A stretch of 64,000 nt of DNA from an uncultured Odoribacter sp. (GCA_944321165.1 CALUKE010000004.1:186001-250000), one strand, 5' to 3'. Counted from the stretch's first letter, positions 29,317-38,917 are shown. Translations and numbers: made by a program. Notes: generated by a model from the sequence alone, not told the origin.

Positions 29317-30285
29317 CTATTTCTCATCCATCTCAATACTTTCTATTTCCTCCGCAGACAATTGCGTATACTTTGCTATCACCTCTACCGGTACTCCATC
29401 CGCCTTCATACGTTTTGCCATCTCCAGACGTTCTGTACTCCGTCCCTGTTCCATTCCTTGAGCCATGCCCTTTTCGATCCCTTGAGCCATGCCTTGAGCC
29501 ATGCCCTGAGCCATGCCTTGAGCCATTCCCTGAGCCATTCCCTTTTCGATCCCCTGAGCCATACCCTTCCGTTCCGCCTCGCTGACAATCGTCTTCTCCA
29601 CGCGTACTGCATCCCAGAACTCGTCATATCCCAGCAACTGTGCATCGCTGAAAGCCGATTCCTCAATCTGGTCCACCGCCTTCTTTATCTCCGGATTATC
29701 CATCAAATCCTGAGGGATCTGCCGTGTCTGTTCATCAATCTCCGTCAGATAGCGCAGCCACAACACCTGCATCTTCTTCTCATGGTAAGTATGCGCCTTG
29801 AACTTCGGCAACTCCACAAAAATGAAACGCAATCCTTCGATGATACGATCCGAATGCTCCATGCACACAATACGGTAATCATGATAATACTCCTCCACCT
29901 CCGGAGCAAAAATATCATTCACCAGGTTCAAGGAATAGACCGGCTGAAGCAGCTCATACTTCTCCTTACCGTCCAGCTGTCTCACATAAGCCTTTGAAGC
30001 ATTGAACAGCACCCTTTGCATGAAAGCCGGTGACCACAGCATCTGCATCTCAACGATAAACTGTCGTCCTTTTCTGTCGCGGCACCTCACATCCACGATG
30101 CTGTTTTTCTTCAATGGTGTATCAGGCACCAGTTCCGCAGGCAAATACTCGATCTCTTCTATTTCCTCTTCAGGAGTTTCGAAAGGCAACAATGCATTCA
30201 GCAAGCTCCGAATCAAGTCCGGATGCTCACCAAACACCTTTTTGAAAGTCAGGTCGGCTTTGGGATTCAAGTATCTCATATCCAA
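29317..30285 (-). CDS. Rpn family PD-(D/E)XK nuclease (recombination-promoting / 'putative transposase' family)
   Basis: A 322-residue protein with the typical Rpn N terminus 'YLNPKADLTFKKVFGEHPDL' and a nuclease core 'KKNSIVDVRCRDRKGRQFIVEMQ', giving D65 and E79-x-Q81 as the probable catalytic set of the PD-(D/E)XK fold. The central part ('MQRVLFNASKAYVRQL', 'VYSLNLVNDIF') matches the family. The tail (about 236-280) is a low-complexity run of GMAQ and GIEK units before a final helix. Rpn proteins nick DNA and promote recombination; many are annotated as transposases but have no terminal repeats, and none were seen here. It appears to be a single-gene unit: a candidate -7 box (complement TATTTTTG, 30306-30313) lies 21 bp upstream. 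Confidence 0.9.
   Translation of the reverse strand: MDMRYLNPKADLTFKKVFGEHPDLIRSLLNALLPFETPEEEIEEIEYLPAELVPDTPLKKNSIVDVRCRDRKGRQFIVEMQMLWSPAFMQRVLFNASKAYVRQLDGKEKYELLQPVYSLNLVNDIFAPEVEEYYHDYRIVCMEHSDRIIEGLRFIFVELPKFKAHTYHEKKMQVLWLRYLTEIDEQTRQIPQDLMDNPEIKKAVDQIEESAFSDAQLLGYDEFWDAVRVEKTIVSEAERKGMAQGIEKGMAQGMAQGMAQGMAQGMAQGIEKGMAQGMEQGRSTERLEMAKRMKADGVPVEVIAKYTQLSAEEIESIEMDEK
29455..29575 (-). repeat. 12-bp tandem repeats inside the Rpn gene
   Basis: About eight near-identical 12-bp units (variants of GAGCCATGCCTT on the plus strand) encode GMAQ, with two GIEK variants. The unit length keeps the frame, so copy-number change would alter protein length without breaking it. Confidence 0.85.
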
Positions 30286-30305
30286 GTTCCTTTATATTCG
30301 TTATA

Positions 30306-30313
30306 CAAAAATA
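30306..30313 (-). promoter_or_regulatory. Candidate -7 box for the Rpn gene
   Basis: The complement reads TATTTTTG, a full TAnnTTTG match, 21 bp upstream of the start codon and just beyond the polysaccharide-operon terminator. Confidence 0.35.
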
Positions 30314-30355
30314 AAGATTAATCCCGACAAGCCCAAACAGATACCCAACAAAAAA

Positions 30356-30387
30356 CGGGCGGAGCCGCCTCTCAGCCACTCCGCCCG
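30356..30387 (-). terminator. Terminator of the polysaccharide operon
   Basis: CGGGCGGAG and CTCCGCCCG form a 9-bp GC-rich stem 24 bp beyond the rfbB stop codon. On the minus strand it is followed by a T run, as expected for the end of a long leftward transcript. Confidence 0.85.
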
Positions 30388-30410
30388 CCTTTTTCACACC
30401 GAATGCCTCA

Positions 30411-31550
30411 TCACTTCCCGTACATCGTCTCATAGTACTTCTGATAATCCCCACTCGTCACGTTATCCATCCATTCCTGATTCTCCAAATACCAGCGCAC
30501 GGTCTTCTCTATGCCTTCCTCGAACTGCAGGCTCGGCTCCCAGCCCAGCTCCTGCTGAAGTTTCGTCGAGTCGATGGCATAGCGCATGTCGTGGCCCAGA
30601 CGGTCGGTGACGTAGGTGATCAGATTCATATCCTCACCCTCTTTGCGTCCCAGCAGGCGGTCGACGGTGTTGATCACGACTTTGATGATGTCGATGTTTT
30701 TCCATTCGTTGAAGCCGCCGATGTTGTAGGTCTCAGCAATTTTACCGTTGTGGAAGATGACGTCGATGGCACGGGCATGGTCTTCTACATAGAGCCAGTC
30801 GCGGACGTTTTCTCCCTTACCGTAGACGGGCAGCGGCTTGCGGTGGCGGATGTTGTTGATGAAGAGCGGGATCAGTTTTTCGGGAAACTGGTAGGGACCG
30901 TAGTTGTTGGAGCAGTTGGTGATGATGGTGGGCATCCCGTAGGTGTCGTGATAGGCCCGTACGAAGTGGTCGCTGCTGGCTTTGCTGGCACTGTAGGGAC
31001 TGTGCGGATTGTACTTTGTCGTCTCATAGAAGAATTCTTCGCCGTAGGCCAGGTGGTGTTTGCCCGAAGAGGCTTTTGTCGTAAACGGAGGTTCGATGCC
31101 CTCGGGATGAGTCATCTCCAGGGCCCCGTATACTTCGTCGGTGGAGATGTGGTAGAAGCGCTTGCCTTCGTATTTTTCCGGCAAGGATTCCCAGTAGAGC
31201 TTGGCTGCCTGCAACAGGCTCAGGGTGCCCATAACGTTGGTGCGGGCGAAGGTGAAGGGGTCTTTGATGGAGCGGTCGACGTGACTCTCTGCTGCCAGGT
31301 GGATGATGCCGTCTATCTGTTCTTCCTGCATCAATTTGTAGAAGGCGTCGAAGTCGCAGATGTCCATCTTGACGAATTTGTAATTGGGTTTATCCTCTAC
31401 ATCCTTGAGGTTGGCGAGGTTGCCCGCATAAGTGAGCTTGTCGAGGTTGATGATGCGGTAGTCGGGGTATTTGTTGACGAAGAGGCGAACGACGTGGCTG
31501 CCGATGAAACCGGCTCCGCCGGTGATGATGATATTTTTTGTCATTTTCAT
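30411..31550 (-). CDS. rfbB: dTDP-glucose 4,6-dehydratase
   Basis: A 379-residue extended SDR enzyme that converts dTDP-glucose to dTDP-4-keto-6-deoxyglucose. The NAD-binding motif is 'GGAGFIGSH' (11-19). The catalytic residues are T137-D138-E139 in 'ISTDEVYG' and Y186/K190 in 'YSASK'. 'LAAESHVDRSI' is also diagnostic. The stretch before the YxxxK motif carries a modest insertion (about 150-180), which I believe is common in Bacteroidetes RfbB. The gene is the last of the leftward operon, 5 bp after rfbA. Its codon use is clearly more GC-rich than the upstream polysaccharide genes, suggesting it is resident while the others were acquired. Confidence 0.96.
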   Translation of the reverse strand: MKMTKNIIITGGAGFIGSHVVRLFVNKYPDYRIINLDKLTYAGNLANLKDVEDKPNYKFVKMDICDFDAFYKLMQEEQIDGIIHLAAESHVDRSIKDPFTFARTNVMGTLSLLQAAKLYWESLPEKYEGKRFYHISTDEVYGALEMTHPEGIEPPFTTKASSGKHHLAYGEEFFYETTKYNPHSPYSASKASSDHFVRAYHDTYGMPTIITNCSNNYGPYQFPEKLIPLFINNIRHRKPLPVYGKGENVRDWLYVEDHARAIDVIFHNGKIAETYNIGGFNEWKNIDIIKVVINTVDRLLGRKEGEDMNLITYVTDRLGHDMRYAIDSTKLQQELGWEPSLQFEEGIEKTVRWYLENQEWMDNVTSGDYQKYYETMYGK

Positions 31551-31555
31551 TATTA

Positions 31556-32452
31556 TTAAATGAGATCTTTCTTTTCAAATTCATCCGCTCTCCTCATCAA
31601 ATACTGTCCATATGGATTTTTCAACATCGACTGTGCCAATTCACGCATCTTTGCTGGGTTAATCCACCCTTGATTCAAGGCGATCCCTTCTAAACAAGCA
31701 ATCTTCAATCCCTGCCGTTTCTCAATCACCTCCACAAAAGTCGATGCCTCACTCAAAGAATCATGTGTCCCTGTATCCAGCCAAGCAAACCCACGTCCCA
31801 ACAGCTGCACCTTCAACTCCTGATCATGCAAAAACTGCTGATTCACCGTCGTAATTTCCAACTCACCTCGAGCAGAGGGTTTGATACTTTTGGCTACTTT
31901 TACTACCCTATTCGGATAAAAATACAATCCCACAACCGCATAATTTGATTTCGGCTGAATTGGTTTTTCTTCAATACTCAACACATTTCCATCTCGATCA
32001 AATTCAGCAACGCCATAACGTTCTGGATCGTCTACCCAATAACCAAATACAGTCGCTTTCCCCTCTATTTCTGCCCGTATTACAGCATCGTTTAACATTC
32101 GAGTAAAAAAACTTCCATAAAAAATATTATCACCCAATACTAAACAAACAGCATCCTCACCAATAAATGTCTCTCCTATAATAAATGCTTGTGCCAATCC
32201 ATCTGGGCTCGGTTGTTCCGCATATTCAAAATGTACCCCATAATCCGAACCATCGCCCAATAGACGTTTAAAACCAGGCAAATCTTGCGGTGTCGAAATG
32301 ATAAGAATTTCACGAATTCCTGCCAACATCAATACAGAGATAGGATAATAAATCATTGGCTTATCAAAAATAGGAAGTAATTGCTTGCTCACCCCCTTAG
32401 TGATCGGATACAAACGAGTCCCGCTACCTCCAGCTAATACTATACCTTTCAT
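31556..32452 (-). CDS. rfbA: Glucose-1-phosphate thymidylyltransferase
   Basis: A 298-residue nucleotidyltransferase that makes dTDP-glucose from dTTP and glucose-1-phosphate. The N terminus '[18 protein letters not shown]' followed by '[16 protein letters not shown]' is the classic signature. '[10 protein letters not shown]' contains the metal-binding Asp, and '[11 protein letters not shown]' marks the C-terminal part. It directly precedes rfbB and the pair supplies dTDP-4-keto-6-deoxyglucose. No rfbC or rfbD is present, so the pathway here does not lead to rhamnose within this locus; the DegT aminotransferase in the operon points to a 4-amino sugar instead. Confidence 0.96.
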   Translation of the reverse strand: MKGIVLAGGSGTRLYPITKGVSKQLLPIFDKPMIYYPISVLMLAGIREILIISTPQDLPGFKRLLGDGSDYGVHFEYAEQPSPDGLAQAFIIGETFIGEDAVCLVLGDNIFYGSFFTRMLNDAVIRAEIEGKATVFGYWVDDPERYGVAEFDRDGNVLSIEEKPIQPKSNYAVVGLYFYPNRVVKVAKSIKPSARGELEITTVNQQFLHDQELKVQLLGRGFAWLDTGTHDSLSEASTFVEVIEKRQGLKIACLEGIALNQGWINPAKMRELAQSMLKNPYGQYLMRRADEFEKKDLI

Positions 32453-32539
32453 AATTTAAATCTTACATATTATATACAAAGGTTGAAAACTAATATTATA
32501 AAAATTGACAATATTCCCAAATTATATACTTACTAAAGA

Positions 32540-33337
32540 CTAACTACACCTCCTATATCTCCAACTATCCAATTTATTTTTAAATATTTTCATAACATGA
32601 TTAGGAAGAAAAAGGAAATAAAATATAACGTAACTTTTAAATTTTGAATATTTTAAATACTCTCTATAGATTTTAATATTATACTGAATTAAATTAAATT
32701 TATTAGAAGATAGTGAATTAGGCAATATTCTATACTTCCAAAGTGGTTTATTTATAGAATAGGCATACTTTGAATATCGAGATATTTGTAACCACATAGC
32801 CCAATCTTGTCGTTTTCGAATATTAGGCATATAAAGTTTCCCAATCCGTTTGGTATCATATATCACTCCTGGAGTACCAATGTTACAACCGATCTTCAGT
32901 TGATTGTGAGAAATACGTCTAGGTTTATACGACACCCCTGTCACATTGAGTTTTTCATCAGCATATTCAAAAGCTGTAAAAATAAACTCATAGTTATACT
33001 TACGAATAAAGTCCATCTGCATTTGCAATTTCTCAGGATACCACCAATCATCTCCATCCAAAAAAGCAATATATCGTCCTCTAGCTTCCATAATAGAATT
33101 ATTTCGTGCAGCACCAGCCCCACGATTCTTTTCCTGACAAAACAATTTTATTCTATTATCCTTTTCACAATAAGATTTAATAATATCAACAGTATTATCT
33201 GTAGAGCAATCATCAGTTATCAAAAGCTCCCAATCTGTATATGTTTGGAATAGGACAGATTCTATTGTTTCAGCTATATACTTTTCTAAATTGTAAGAAG
33301 GAAGTATAATAGATACCAAATTATCTATTTCAGTCAT
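32540..33337 (-). CDS. Family 2 glycosyltransferase
   Basis: A 265-residue GT-A fold enzyme. 'VSIILPSYNLEKYIAETIESVLFQTYTDWELLITDDCSTD' is the typical GT2 start and 'GAGAARNNSIMEARGRYIAFLDGDDWWYPEKL' contains the DxD-type metal site. The C terminus is basic and likely membrane-associated. It probably adds one sugar to the lipid-linked repeat unit on the cytoplasmic face. Donor and acceptor are unknown. It is AT-rich like its neighbours. Confidence 0.92.
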   Translation of the reverse strand: MTEIDNLVSIILPSYNLEKYIAETIESVLFQTYTDWELLITDDCSTDNTVDIIKSYCEKDNRIKLFCQEKNRGAGAARNNSIMEARGRYIAFLDGDDWWYPEKLQMQMDFIRKYNYEFIFTAFEYADEKLNVTGVSYKPRRISHNQLKIGCNIGTPGVIYDTKRIGKLYMPNIRKRQDWAMWLQISRYSKYAYSINKPLWKYRILPNSLSSNKFNLIQYNIKIYREYLKYSKFKSYVIFYFLFLPNHVMKIFKNKLDSWRYRRCS

Positions 33338-33350
33338 ATTATTAATCTAA

Positions 33351-34646
33351 TTATAAACGTCCGTCTACCTCATCTCGGGCACATACCCCTTTTACATCAT
33401 AAACGACCCCATCATTAGACTTCAAAAGTGCTCTTATATTCAATTCTTTAAATTCATTATGAGCCACAGCTAAGATAACAGCATCATATTTTTCTTCTGA
33501 TAATTCGTTTATTATTTCAATACCATATTCATGTTTTACATTCTTAGCATCAGCCCAAGGATCATAAACAACAATATTTTGTGTATATTCTTGCAAGGTA
33601 TTATAGATATCCACAACCTTTGTATTTCTAATATCAGGACAATTCTCCTTAAAAGTAATACCAAGAATCAATATCTTAGCATCTTTGACTAACACACCTT
33701 TCTTATTCATCAATTTGATAACTTGATTTCCCACATAATCACCCATACCGTCATTCAACCGACGAGCTGAAAACATTACACGAGGGAGTACACCATATAC
33801 CTGTGCCTTTTGAATCAAATAATAAGGGTCTACACTAATACAATGTCCACCGACTAATCCAGGTTTTAATTTGATAAAGTTCCACTTAGAAGCAGCAGCA
33901 TCTAATACATCATTAGTATCAATTCCCATCGCATTAAAGATTTTAGCTAATTCATTCATGAATGCAATATTAACGTCACGTTGAGAATTCTCTATAATCT
34001 TAGAAGCCTCAGCAACTTTAATAGAAGGAGCTTTGTGAGTACCATTTACCAATACTGAATTATACACACTATCTACTAAATCGGCTACTTCAGGAGTAGA
34101 ACCAGAAGTTACTTTTTTTATCTTTTCTACGGTATGTTCTTTGTCCCCTGGATTAATTCGTTCAGGAGAATAACCAGCATAGAAATCAACATTAAACTTT
34201 AATCCACTTACACGCTCAACCACTGGCAAACATTCTTCTTCCGTCACTCCAGGATAAACAGTCGATTCATATACTACAACATCACCCTTAGAAATCACCT
34301 TTCCTACCGTCTCACTAGCTTCCCATAAAGGTCGCAAGTCCGGTCGATTGTTATGATCCACTGGAGTTGGAACAGCCACTACATAAAAATTGCAATTTCT
34401 AATTTTTTCCAAATCTGTAGTGCATATAAAGCTATACTTAGTAATGGCCTTTTGCAATAAATCATCAGTAACTTCCAAGGTCGTATCATGCCCAGCCATT
34501 AAAGCATCCACACGTGCCTGATTCATATCAAAACCTATCGTTTGATATTTAGTAGAGAAAAGTCGGGCCAAAGGTAGCCCTACGTAACCGAGACCAATTA
34601 CGGCAATTTTAATCGAATCCATAATATTTAATCTAAAAAATGACAA
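33351..34646 (-). CDS. UDP-sugar 6-dehydrogenase (WbpO/TviB-like)
   Basis: A 431-residue nucleotide-sugar dehydrogenase. 'IAVIGLGYVGLPLARLFSTKY' is the NAD-binding Rossmann motif, 'YESTVYPGVTEEECLPV' and 'GYSPERINPGDKEHTV' follow, and the catalytic cysteine lies in 'LVGGHCISVDPYYL'. The C-terminal domain has 'ILGITFKENCPDIRNTKV'. The 'PERINPGD' form resembles the group that oxidises UDP-HexNAc to UDP-HexNAcA (WbpO, TviB) more than UDP-glucose dehydrogenase. It would provide an acidic sugar for the polysaccharide. The open frame begins a few codons before the likely start at 'MDSIKIAVIG' (34622). Confidence 0.93.
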   Translation of the reverse strand: MSFFRLNIMDSIKIAVIGLGYVGLPLARLFSTKYQTIGFDMNQARVDALMAGHDTTLEVTDDLLQKAITKYSFICTTDLEKIRNCNFYVVAVPTPVDHNNRPDLRPLWEASETVGKVISKGDVVVYESTVYPGVTEEECLPVVERVSGLKFNVDFYAGYSPERINPGDKEHTVEKIKKVTSGSTPEVADLVDSVYNSVLVNGTHKAPSIKVAEASKIIENSQRDVNIAFMNELAKIFNAMGIDTNDVLDAAASKWNFIKLKPGLVGGHCISVDPYYLIQKAQVYGVLPRVMFSARRLNDGMGDYVGNQVIKLMNKKGVLVKDAKILILGITFKENCPDIRNTKVVDIYNTLQEYTQNIVVYDPWADAKNVKHEYGIEIINELSEEKYDAVILAVAHNEFKELNIRALLKSNDGVVYDVKGVCARDEVDGRL

Positions 34647-34650
34647 ATTT

Positions 34651-35913
34651 CTACAATGACATTACATATAAACCACGCTTTCCTGTTCGTGGAGAATCAA
34701 AACAAAGATATTTTCCAGAAGAAGAGACTCTTGGATGTAGATCACATGCTATATGGCATTTAAAATCCTTTGTTTGAAACTTTTTGGGTGAATAAGCACT
34801 CAGTAATAGTTCTGCCCTGTCTGTTTTTAAATCTATTTTATAAATCTTTGCCATTCTATACCGATCTGGATAAGTATCTGTAACAAACAATGTATCTGTT
34901 ATAAATGATTGATGTCCATCAGAATTCAAAACATCCTTTGCTATAAAATGGTAATGTTTAACATCGTTCATATCAAACAATACATGGCTATTTCTTCCAT
35001 CTAATATACAAGAAGCCAACAATTGATTACAATTATTCCAAACATAATGTGATCCAGATTCTTGAGATGGTAACTCTATCACTTTACAATTTTTCAGATC
35101 ATATACCATTATCTTTGTTAACCGCTTCATATAATTCCCTTCAATAGGAATTCTTCTATACAAAAAAGAAATATATCGACCATCTTTAGAAAACTCTGTA
35201 TGAGTAACAAAATGGAGATAACCATTCATATAACATTCATCAGAATATGTTGCTAGCTCCGCCAACGACAGCAACAACCTACGTTCTCCTGTTTTTAAAT
35301 CCAATAAAAACAAACCTGTTTCTTTAGGGGCCACTTGGTCTATCAATCCACAATCCTCATAAGGATATCCATATCCAGGCATACACCGTTCCAGACGTTC
35401 ATAACTAAAAGTAGTTGCTAATGTTTGAGTAGCATCTTTGTAAATTGCATCGATGGGATAATTTACAATACACTCCTCTTTTGAGTTAACATCTACAATC
35501 TTAGAGATAATACGATTATTTTCCATCGTATTATAAATTACTTTCGTATCGTCTAACCATTGTAAACGACAACCTTTATGAAAATTCCAAGCGTAAGAAA
35601 TACCAATTTGATGAAAATCTCCTATTACTCCATCTTTGAAATCAAAATAACCAACTTCTATGCCTTCCCCTGTATACGGCATCCGTAAATCAAATAAATT
35701 ATGACAAGCCAACAATTTAGTATCATCCGAGGAAAATGGGTTTACATCATGAAAACCAAAGAAATAATCTTCTTTATATTGATATTTGTTAAAGAAAAAT
35801 TCTTTTTTTCTAGGAAGAAAATCGAAAAGATTTTGATACAAATTACGAACAAATTGTTTTAGCTTAGGATTCCTTCTAACGAAGTTATATACATATAATT
35901 CTATTTTATTCAT
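34651..35913 (-). CDS. Predicted beta-propeller protein in the polysaccharide operon, function unknown
   Basis: A 420-residue protein without signal peptide or membrane segment. After a basic N-terminal helix it shows repeated strand patterns typical of WD40/TolB-like beta-propellers: 'FGFHDVNPFSSDDTKLLACH', 'CRLQWLDDTKVIYNTMENN', 'FSKDGRYISFLYRRI', 'SHYVWNNCNQLLASCI' and 'CDLHPRVSSSGKYLCFDSPRTGKRGLYVM'. I do not recognise a characterised family. It overlaps the upstream glycosyltransferase gene by one base, so it is coupled to the operon. It may be a carbohydrate-modifying enzyme or a scaffold; nothing in the sequence decides. Confidence 0.8.
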   Translation of the reverse strand: MNKIELYVYNFVRRNPKLKQFVRNLYQNLFDFLPRKKEFFFNKYQYKEDYFFGFHDVNPFSSDDTKLLACHNLFDLRMPYTGEGIEVGYFDFKDGVIGDFHQIGISYAWNFHKGCRLQWLDDTKVIYNTMENNRIISKIVDVNSKEECIVNYPIDAIYKDATQTLATTFSYERLERCMPGYGYPYEDCGLIDQVAPKETGLFLLDLKTGERRLLLSLAELATYSDECYMNGYLHFVTHTEFSKDGRYISFLYRRIPIEGNYMKRLTKIMVYDLKNCKVIELPSQESGSHYVWNNCNQLLASCILDGRNSHVLFDMNDVKHYHFIAKDVLNSDGHQSFITDTLFVTDTYPDRYRMAKIYKIDLKTDRAELLLSAYSPKKFQTKDFKCHIACDLHPRVSSSGKYLCFDSPRTGKRGLYVMSL

Positions 35914-36719
35914 TATTTTTTAATTAAAATACCAATATAGAACGATTTTAAAGCAGAAAAAAAAGATATTTTATTACAATAATCAGAATGTTTTTTTATC
36001 AAAAAATATAAGCCAGCTACAATAGCCAACGACCTTCCTCCACGTAATCTACGAGCAAAATATCCCCAATCTTCAAAATATTCTTTTGTAAAAATGAATT
36101 GGGACCATTGTGATGTTTCAAATGAAACAGTACCAATACAAATCGGATAATAAAAAATCGTTAAAGATTTTGCTAAACAATTGTGAAGAAATATTTTCTC
36201 TTCACCACCAGCCTTTGTCACTCCGGAGCCTATATTCTCATCAAAAAAAATTTTTCTTCTTTTTATCGAATCAAGATTAAATGCAATTTGTACACTAGAA
36301 ATCTTAAGAGCTGTTTTATAATTAATTCTCATTGGAACTGACCAGAATTTCTTTTTAATATAAGCATTTGAAGCAAAAACTAATTTAAATGCAGCAATAT
36401 CCAACTTTGAATTCTGCTCAAACACCTTAATTATTTTATCTTCATAATCATCCTCAAAATATTCATCATCATCACATATTAAGCAAATGTCACCAGAAGC
36501 ATTACGAATAGCCATATTTCTACTACGTGACAAACCTCTTTCTGTTGTACTAATAAATTTCGCCTTACACCTTCTCCCTTTCTTATTATAAAATATAAAT
36601 TCATCAACCTTATCTATATCACATTGATTAATTACTAACACATCACTCTGTATATTAGAACGTTTAATAATAGATGTATCAGTCTGATACATACACGAAA
36701 GTAAAACCTCCAATTTCAT
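35913..36719 (-). CDS. Family 2-like glycosyltransferase
   Basis: A 268-residue protein with a GT-A type core: 'EVLLSCMYQTDTSII' at the N terminus, 'TTERGLSRSRNMAIRNASGDICLICDDDEYFEDDYEDKI' with an acidic metal-binding cluster, and a C-terminal 'KAGGEEKIFLHNCL' stretch where the catalytic base would lie. It is more diverged than the other GT2 in the operon. It likely acts on the lipid-linked repeat unit. Donor sugar is unknown. Confidence 0.85.
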   Translation of the reverse strand: MKLEVLLSCMYQTDTSIIKRSNIQSDVLVINQCDIDKVDEFIFYNKKGRRCKAKFISTTERGLSRSRNMAIRNASGDICLICDDDEYFEDDYEDKIIKVFEQNSKLDIAAFKLVFASNAYIKKKFWSVPMRINYKTALKISSVQIAFNLDSIKRRKIFFDENIGSGVTKAGGEEKIFLHNCLAKSLTIFYYPICIGTVSFETSQWSQFIFTKEYFEDWGYFARRLRGGRSLAIVAGLYFLIKKHSDYCNKISFFSALKSFYIGILIKK

Positions 36720-36772
36720 AATATATATTTTTACAGATTATTTAATTAGTATATTCATTTTAAGTTTCAAAA

Positions 36773-37831
36773 TCAAGGCAATCTAATTAATCGTTCAATA
36801 CGAGTATAATTATTTCCCACCATTCCAATCTCTCTAACACTTACAAACAACAAAAGCAATAAAAGCCCCCAAATATATCTTCGTTTTATCAGACTTCTTT
36901 GCATAGTCTTACTCCAGATTAATGTCATTATAAACATTCCAAACGCTAACAATCTATTATAAATAACATTTGTATCAAGTGGTAATAAAAATAAGAAAAA
37001 GGACACAAATACAATTCCTAATAAATATCGTATTAGAATAACCACATATCGATCATTATTATCATAAAATCGATATATAGTATATATTAAAAAAAGAAAC
37101 TGGCAAAGGACGCTAAATAAAGCTATAAACTGGAAAATAATATGTCGATTATCGAACTCCCCTTCTTTTTCCGCATACCACTGTAAATATAATATTGATG
37201 AATATGTTGATGTTGAATTCAAAACGGCATAAAATAATATAGACAAAAATGGTATTAAGATCAGATACAACAACACATTCTTTTTATTGACAGGCATAAT
37301 ACAAAAAGGCAATAATGCAACAAAGATTATAGCTGATTTATGTATAAAAAGAGAGGAAAAAACACATACTAATCCAAATAAAAAACGCTTTTTACATAAT
37401 AACAACAATCCCCATACGCATACGCTCATCGCTAAAGGTTGTCGAATCCAACACAAATGTGCCTGTAAACAAAACAATGTATAATATACAACAAAATATT
37501 TTGTATTTAATTTAGCAGATTTTGCAATTAATATAAATAAAATAGCTATAAAAGAAAAAGCAATAAAACGAAAATCATCTATATCTCCATGTACACAATT
37601 AGCAAGCCACACCCACAATGGTTCTATTGAAACATAAGCGAACGGATTCAAATAGGCTGTAGCTACAACTTCTTCATAAGGTTCATAATCATCCGTAAAA
37701 TAGCCCCACGTTCCCAACGCAATAAATACACCAAACCAAAATAACACAAAAAAGCGATTACTCGATCGAGTAAAATCTAAGAATAGAGTTAAAAAGGCAA
37801 AAAAAAGAACAATTAAATAAATAAAATACAT
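36773..37831 (-). CDS. EpsG-like polysaccharide polymerase (Wzy role)
   Basis: A 352-residue protein with about ten membrane segments. The order of 'FVLFWFGVFIALGTWGYFTDDYEPYEE', 'PLWVWLANCV', 'QAHLCWIRQPLAMSVCVWGLLLL' and 'SSLFIHKSAIIFVALLPF' fits the EpsG family; the RQ..A and H-K pair are the commonly kept polar residues. As the only polymerase candidate in the operon it should join repeat units at the outer face of the inner membrane. It partners with the flippase encoded at the start of the operon. Confidence 0.87.
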   Translation of the reverse strand: MYFIYLIVLFFAFLTLFLDFTRSSNRFFVLFWFGVFIALGTWGYFTDDYEPYEEVVATAYLNPFAYVSIEPLWVWLANCVHGDIDDFRFIAFSFIAILFILIAKSAKLNTKYFVVYYTLFCLQAHLCWIRQPLAMSVCVWGLLLLCKKRFLFGLVCVFSSLFIHKSAIIFVALLPFCIMPVNKKNVLLYLILIPFLSILFYAVLNSTSTYSSILYLQWYAEKEGEFDNRHIIFQFIALFSVLCQFLFLIYTIYRFYDNNDRYVVILIRYLLGIVFVSFFLFLLPLDTNVIYNRLLAFGMFIMTLIWSKTMQRSLIKRRYIWGLLLLLLFVSVREIGMVGNNYTRIERLIRLP

Positions 37832-37840
37832 AACAAAAAG

Positions 37841-38917
37841 TTATAATCCACTTAAATACTTAACCCAAGCTTCCCAATTCGTCTCTTTCTCAGAAAATTG
37901 TAGATTATAATTCAATATACGATCCTCATCACTTAAAGGAATCAAAAAATCATCATCTAATGATGACAATTTAAAGACTCTAAATGATTTACTTATTATG
38001 TGATCAAAGTTTTTTCCTGTTATATAAATCTTTTTTCCAAGTATTAACATAGTATAGATAGCACCTAAACCTGATTGGTCCTTTCTACCACAAATATATA
38101 CATCACATTTATTCATATATTGCAAATAAGATCTTTCATCCATGTAATTTACATCTGGATAAAAATCATCGCCAAATAAACACTTCCCATAATTTATCAA
38201 ATCTTCTCGTTTTTTTTGTGAAGTAGTAGAACCATACTGCAACATGCAATGTATTTCAATTTTTCCAACAAATCGGCTCAGAATATTCAAAAGTTCAAAA
38301 TAAGAATCTATGCAATTAGCACTATTCCCTAAGTATATCACAGGCTTATCGTTATCATAATGCAAAGCTCTTAGCTGATCATAGACATCACGTAACCGTT
38401 GACAATTCTCCGAATAATACGGCAATACAACTATATTCTTCAGTGCAAAATCACGTGTTAATGTTAATCTATCACCATCCAACAAAACAATAGTTGTTCG
38501 AAAATGATGATATATCCAACGTTTGAATGGTGTAAATATAACCGATTTCCAATTTCTATAATTGATACTTGACCCCTGCCCCCAACATACCCAATTAAGA
38601 TTTTTAACACATAAACGAACAAATGAGAACATACATCCATAGGATACACCATGTAATAAATATGGTTCCACCTTATGAAAATCAACAAATTCTTTAAGTT
38701 CTTTTGGAGTTTCGACACATTTATATTCTAAATAGGACAAAGAATTTAACAAATCACAATATTTTTGTTTTATATTATTACTTATACTCCCATAAAAAAG
38801 AAAAAAAGGCTTTATCACATCTAATTTAGCTTCTTTATATAATACAACAAATGATCTTACTATACCTAAATTAAGTTGATATGCTTCTAAATTCAACTTG
38901 AATACATGTATAATCAT
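37841..38917 (-). CDS. WecF-like glycosyltransferase (4-acetamido-4,6-dideoxygalactose transferase family)
   Basis: A 358-residue protein resembling the WecF/Glyco_transf_56 family: 'LLHGVSYGCMFSFVRLCVKNLNWVCWGQG' in the N-terminal half, 'PVIYLGNSANCIDSYFELLNIL' in the middle and 'DVYICGRKDQSGLGAIYTMLILGKKIYITGKN' near the C terminus. WecF transfers Fuc4NAc from dTDP-Fuc4NAc onto a lipid-linked acceptor. This fits the operon's RfbA, RfbB and DegT proteins, which could make dTDP-4-amino-4,6-dideoxy sugars. The assignment rests on pattern memory, so the exact sugar is inference. A 224-bp gap separates it from the preceding gene. Confidence 0.75.
   Translation of the reverse strand: MIIHVFKLNLEAYQLNLGIVRSFVVLYKEAKLDVIKPFFLFYGSISNNIKQKYCDLLNSLSYLEYKCVETPKELKEFVDFHKVEPYLLHGVSYGCMFSFVRLCVKNLNWVCWGQGSSINYRNWKSVIFTPFKRWIYHHFRTTIVLLDGDRLTLTRDFALKNIVVLPYYSENCQRLRDVYDQLRALHYDNDKPVIYLGNSANCIDSYFELLNILSRFVGKIEIHCMLQYGSTTSQKKREDLINYGKCLFGDDFYPDVNYMDERSYLQYMNKCDVYICGRKDQSGLGAIYTMLILGKKIYITGKNFDHIISKSFRVFKLSSLDDDFLIPLSDEDRILNYNLQFSEKETNWEAWVKYLSGL

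Noticed and set aside
29317-30285. Possible insertion sequence because the Rpn family is often labelled transposase
   Set aside because: No terminal inverted repeats or target duplications were seen at the gene ends; the family consists of recombination-promoting nucleases.
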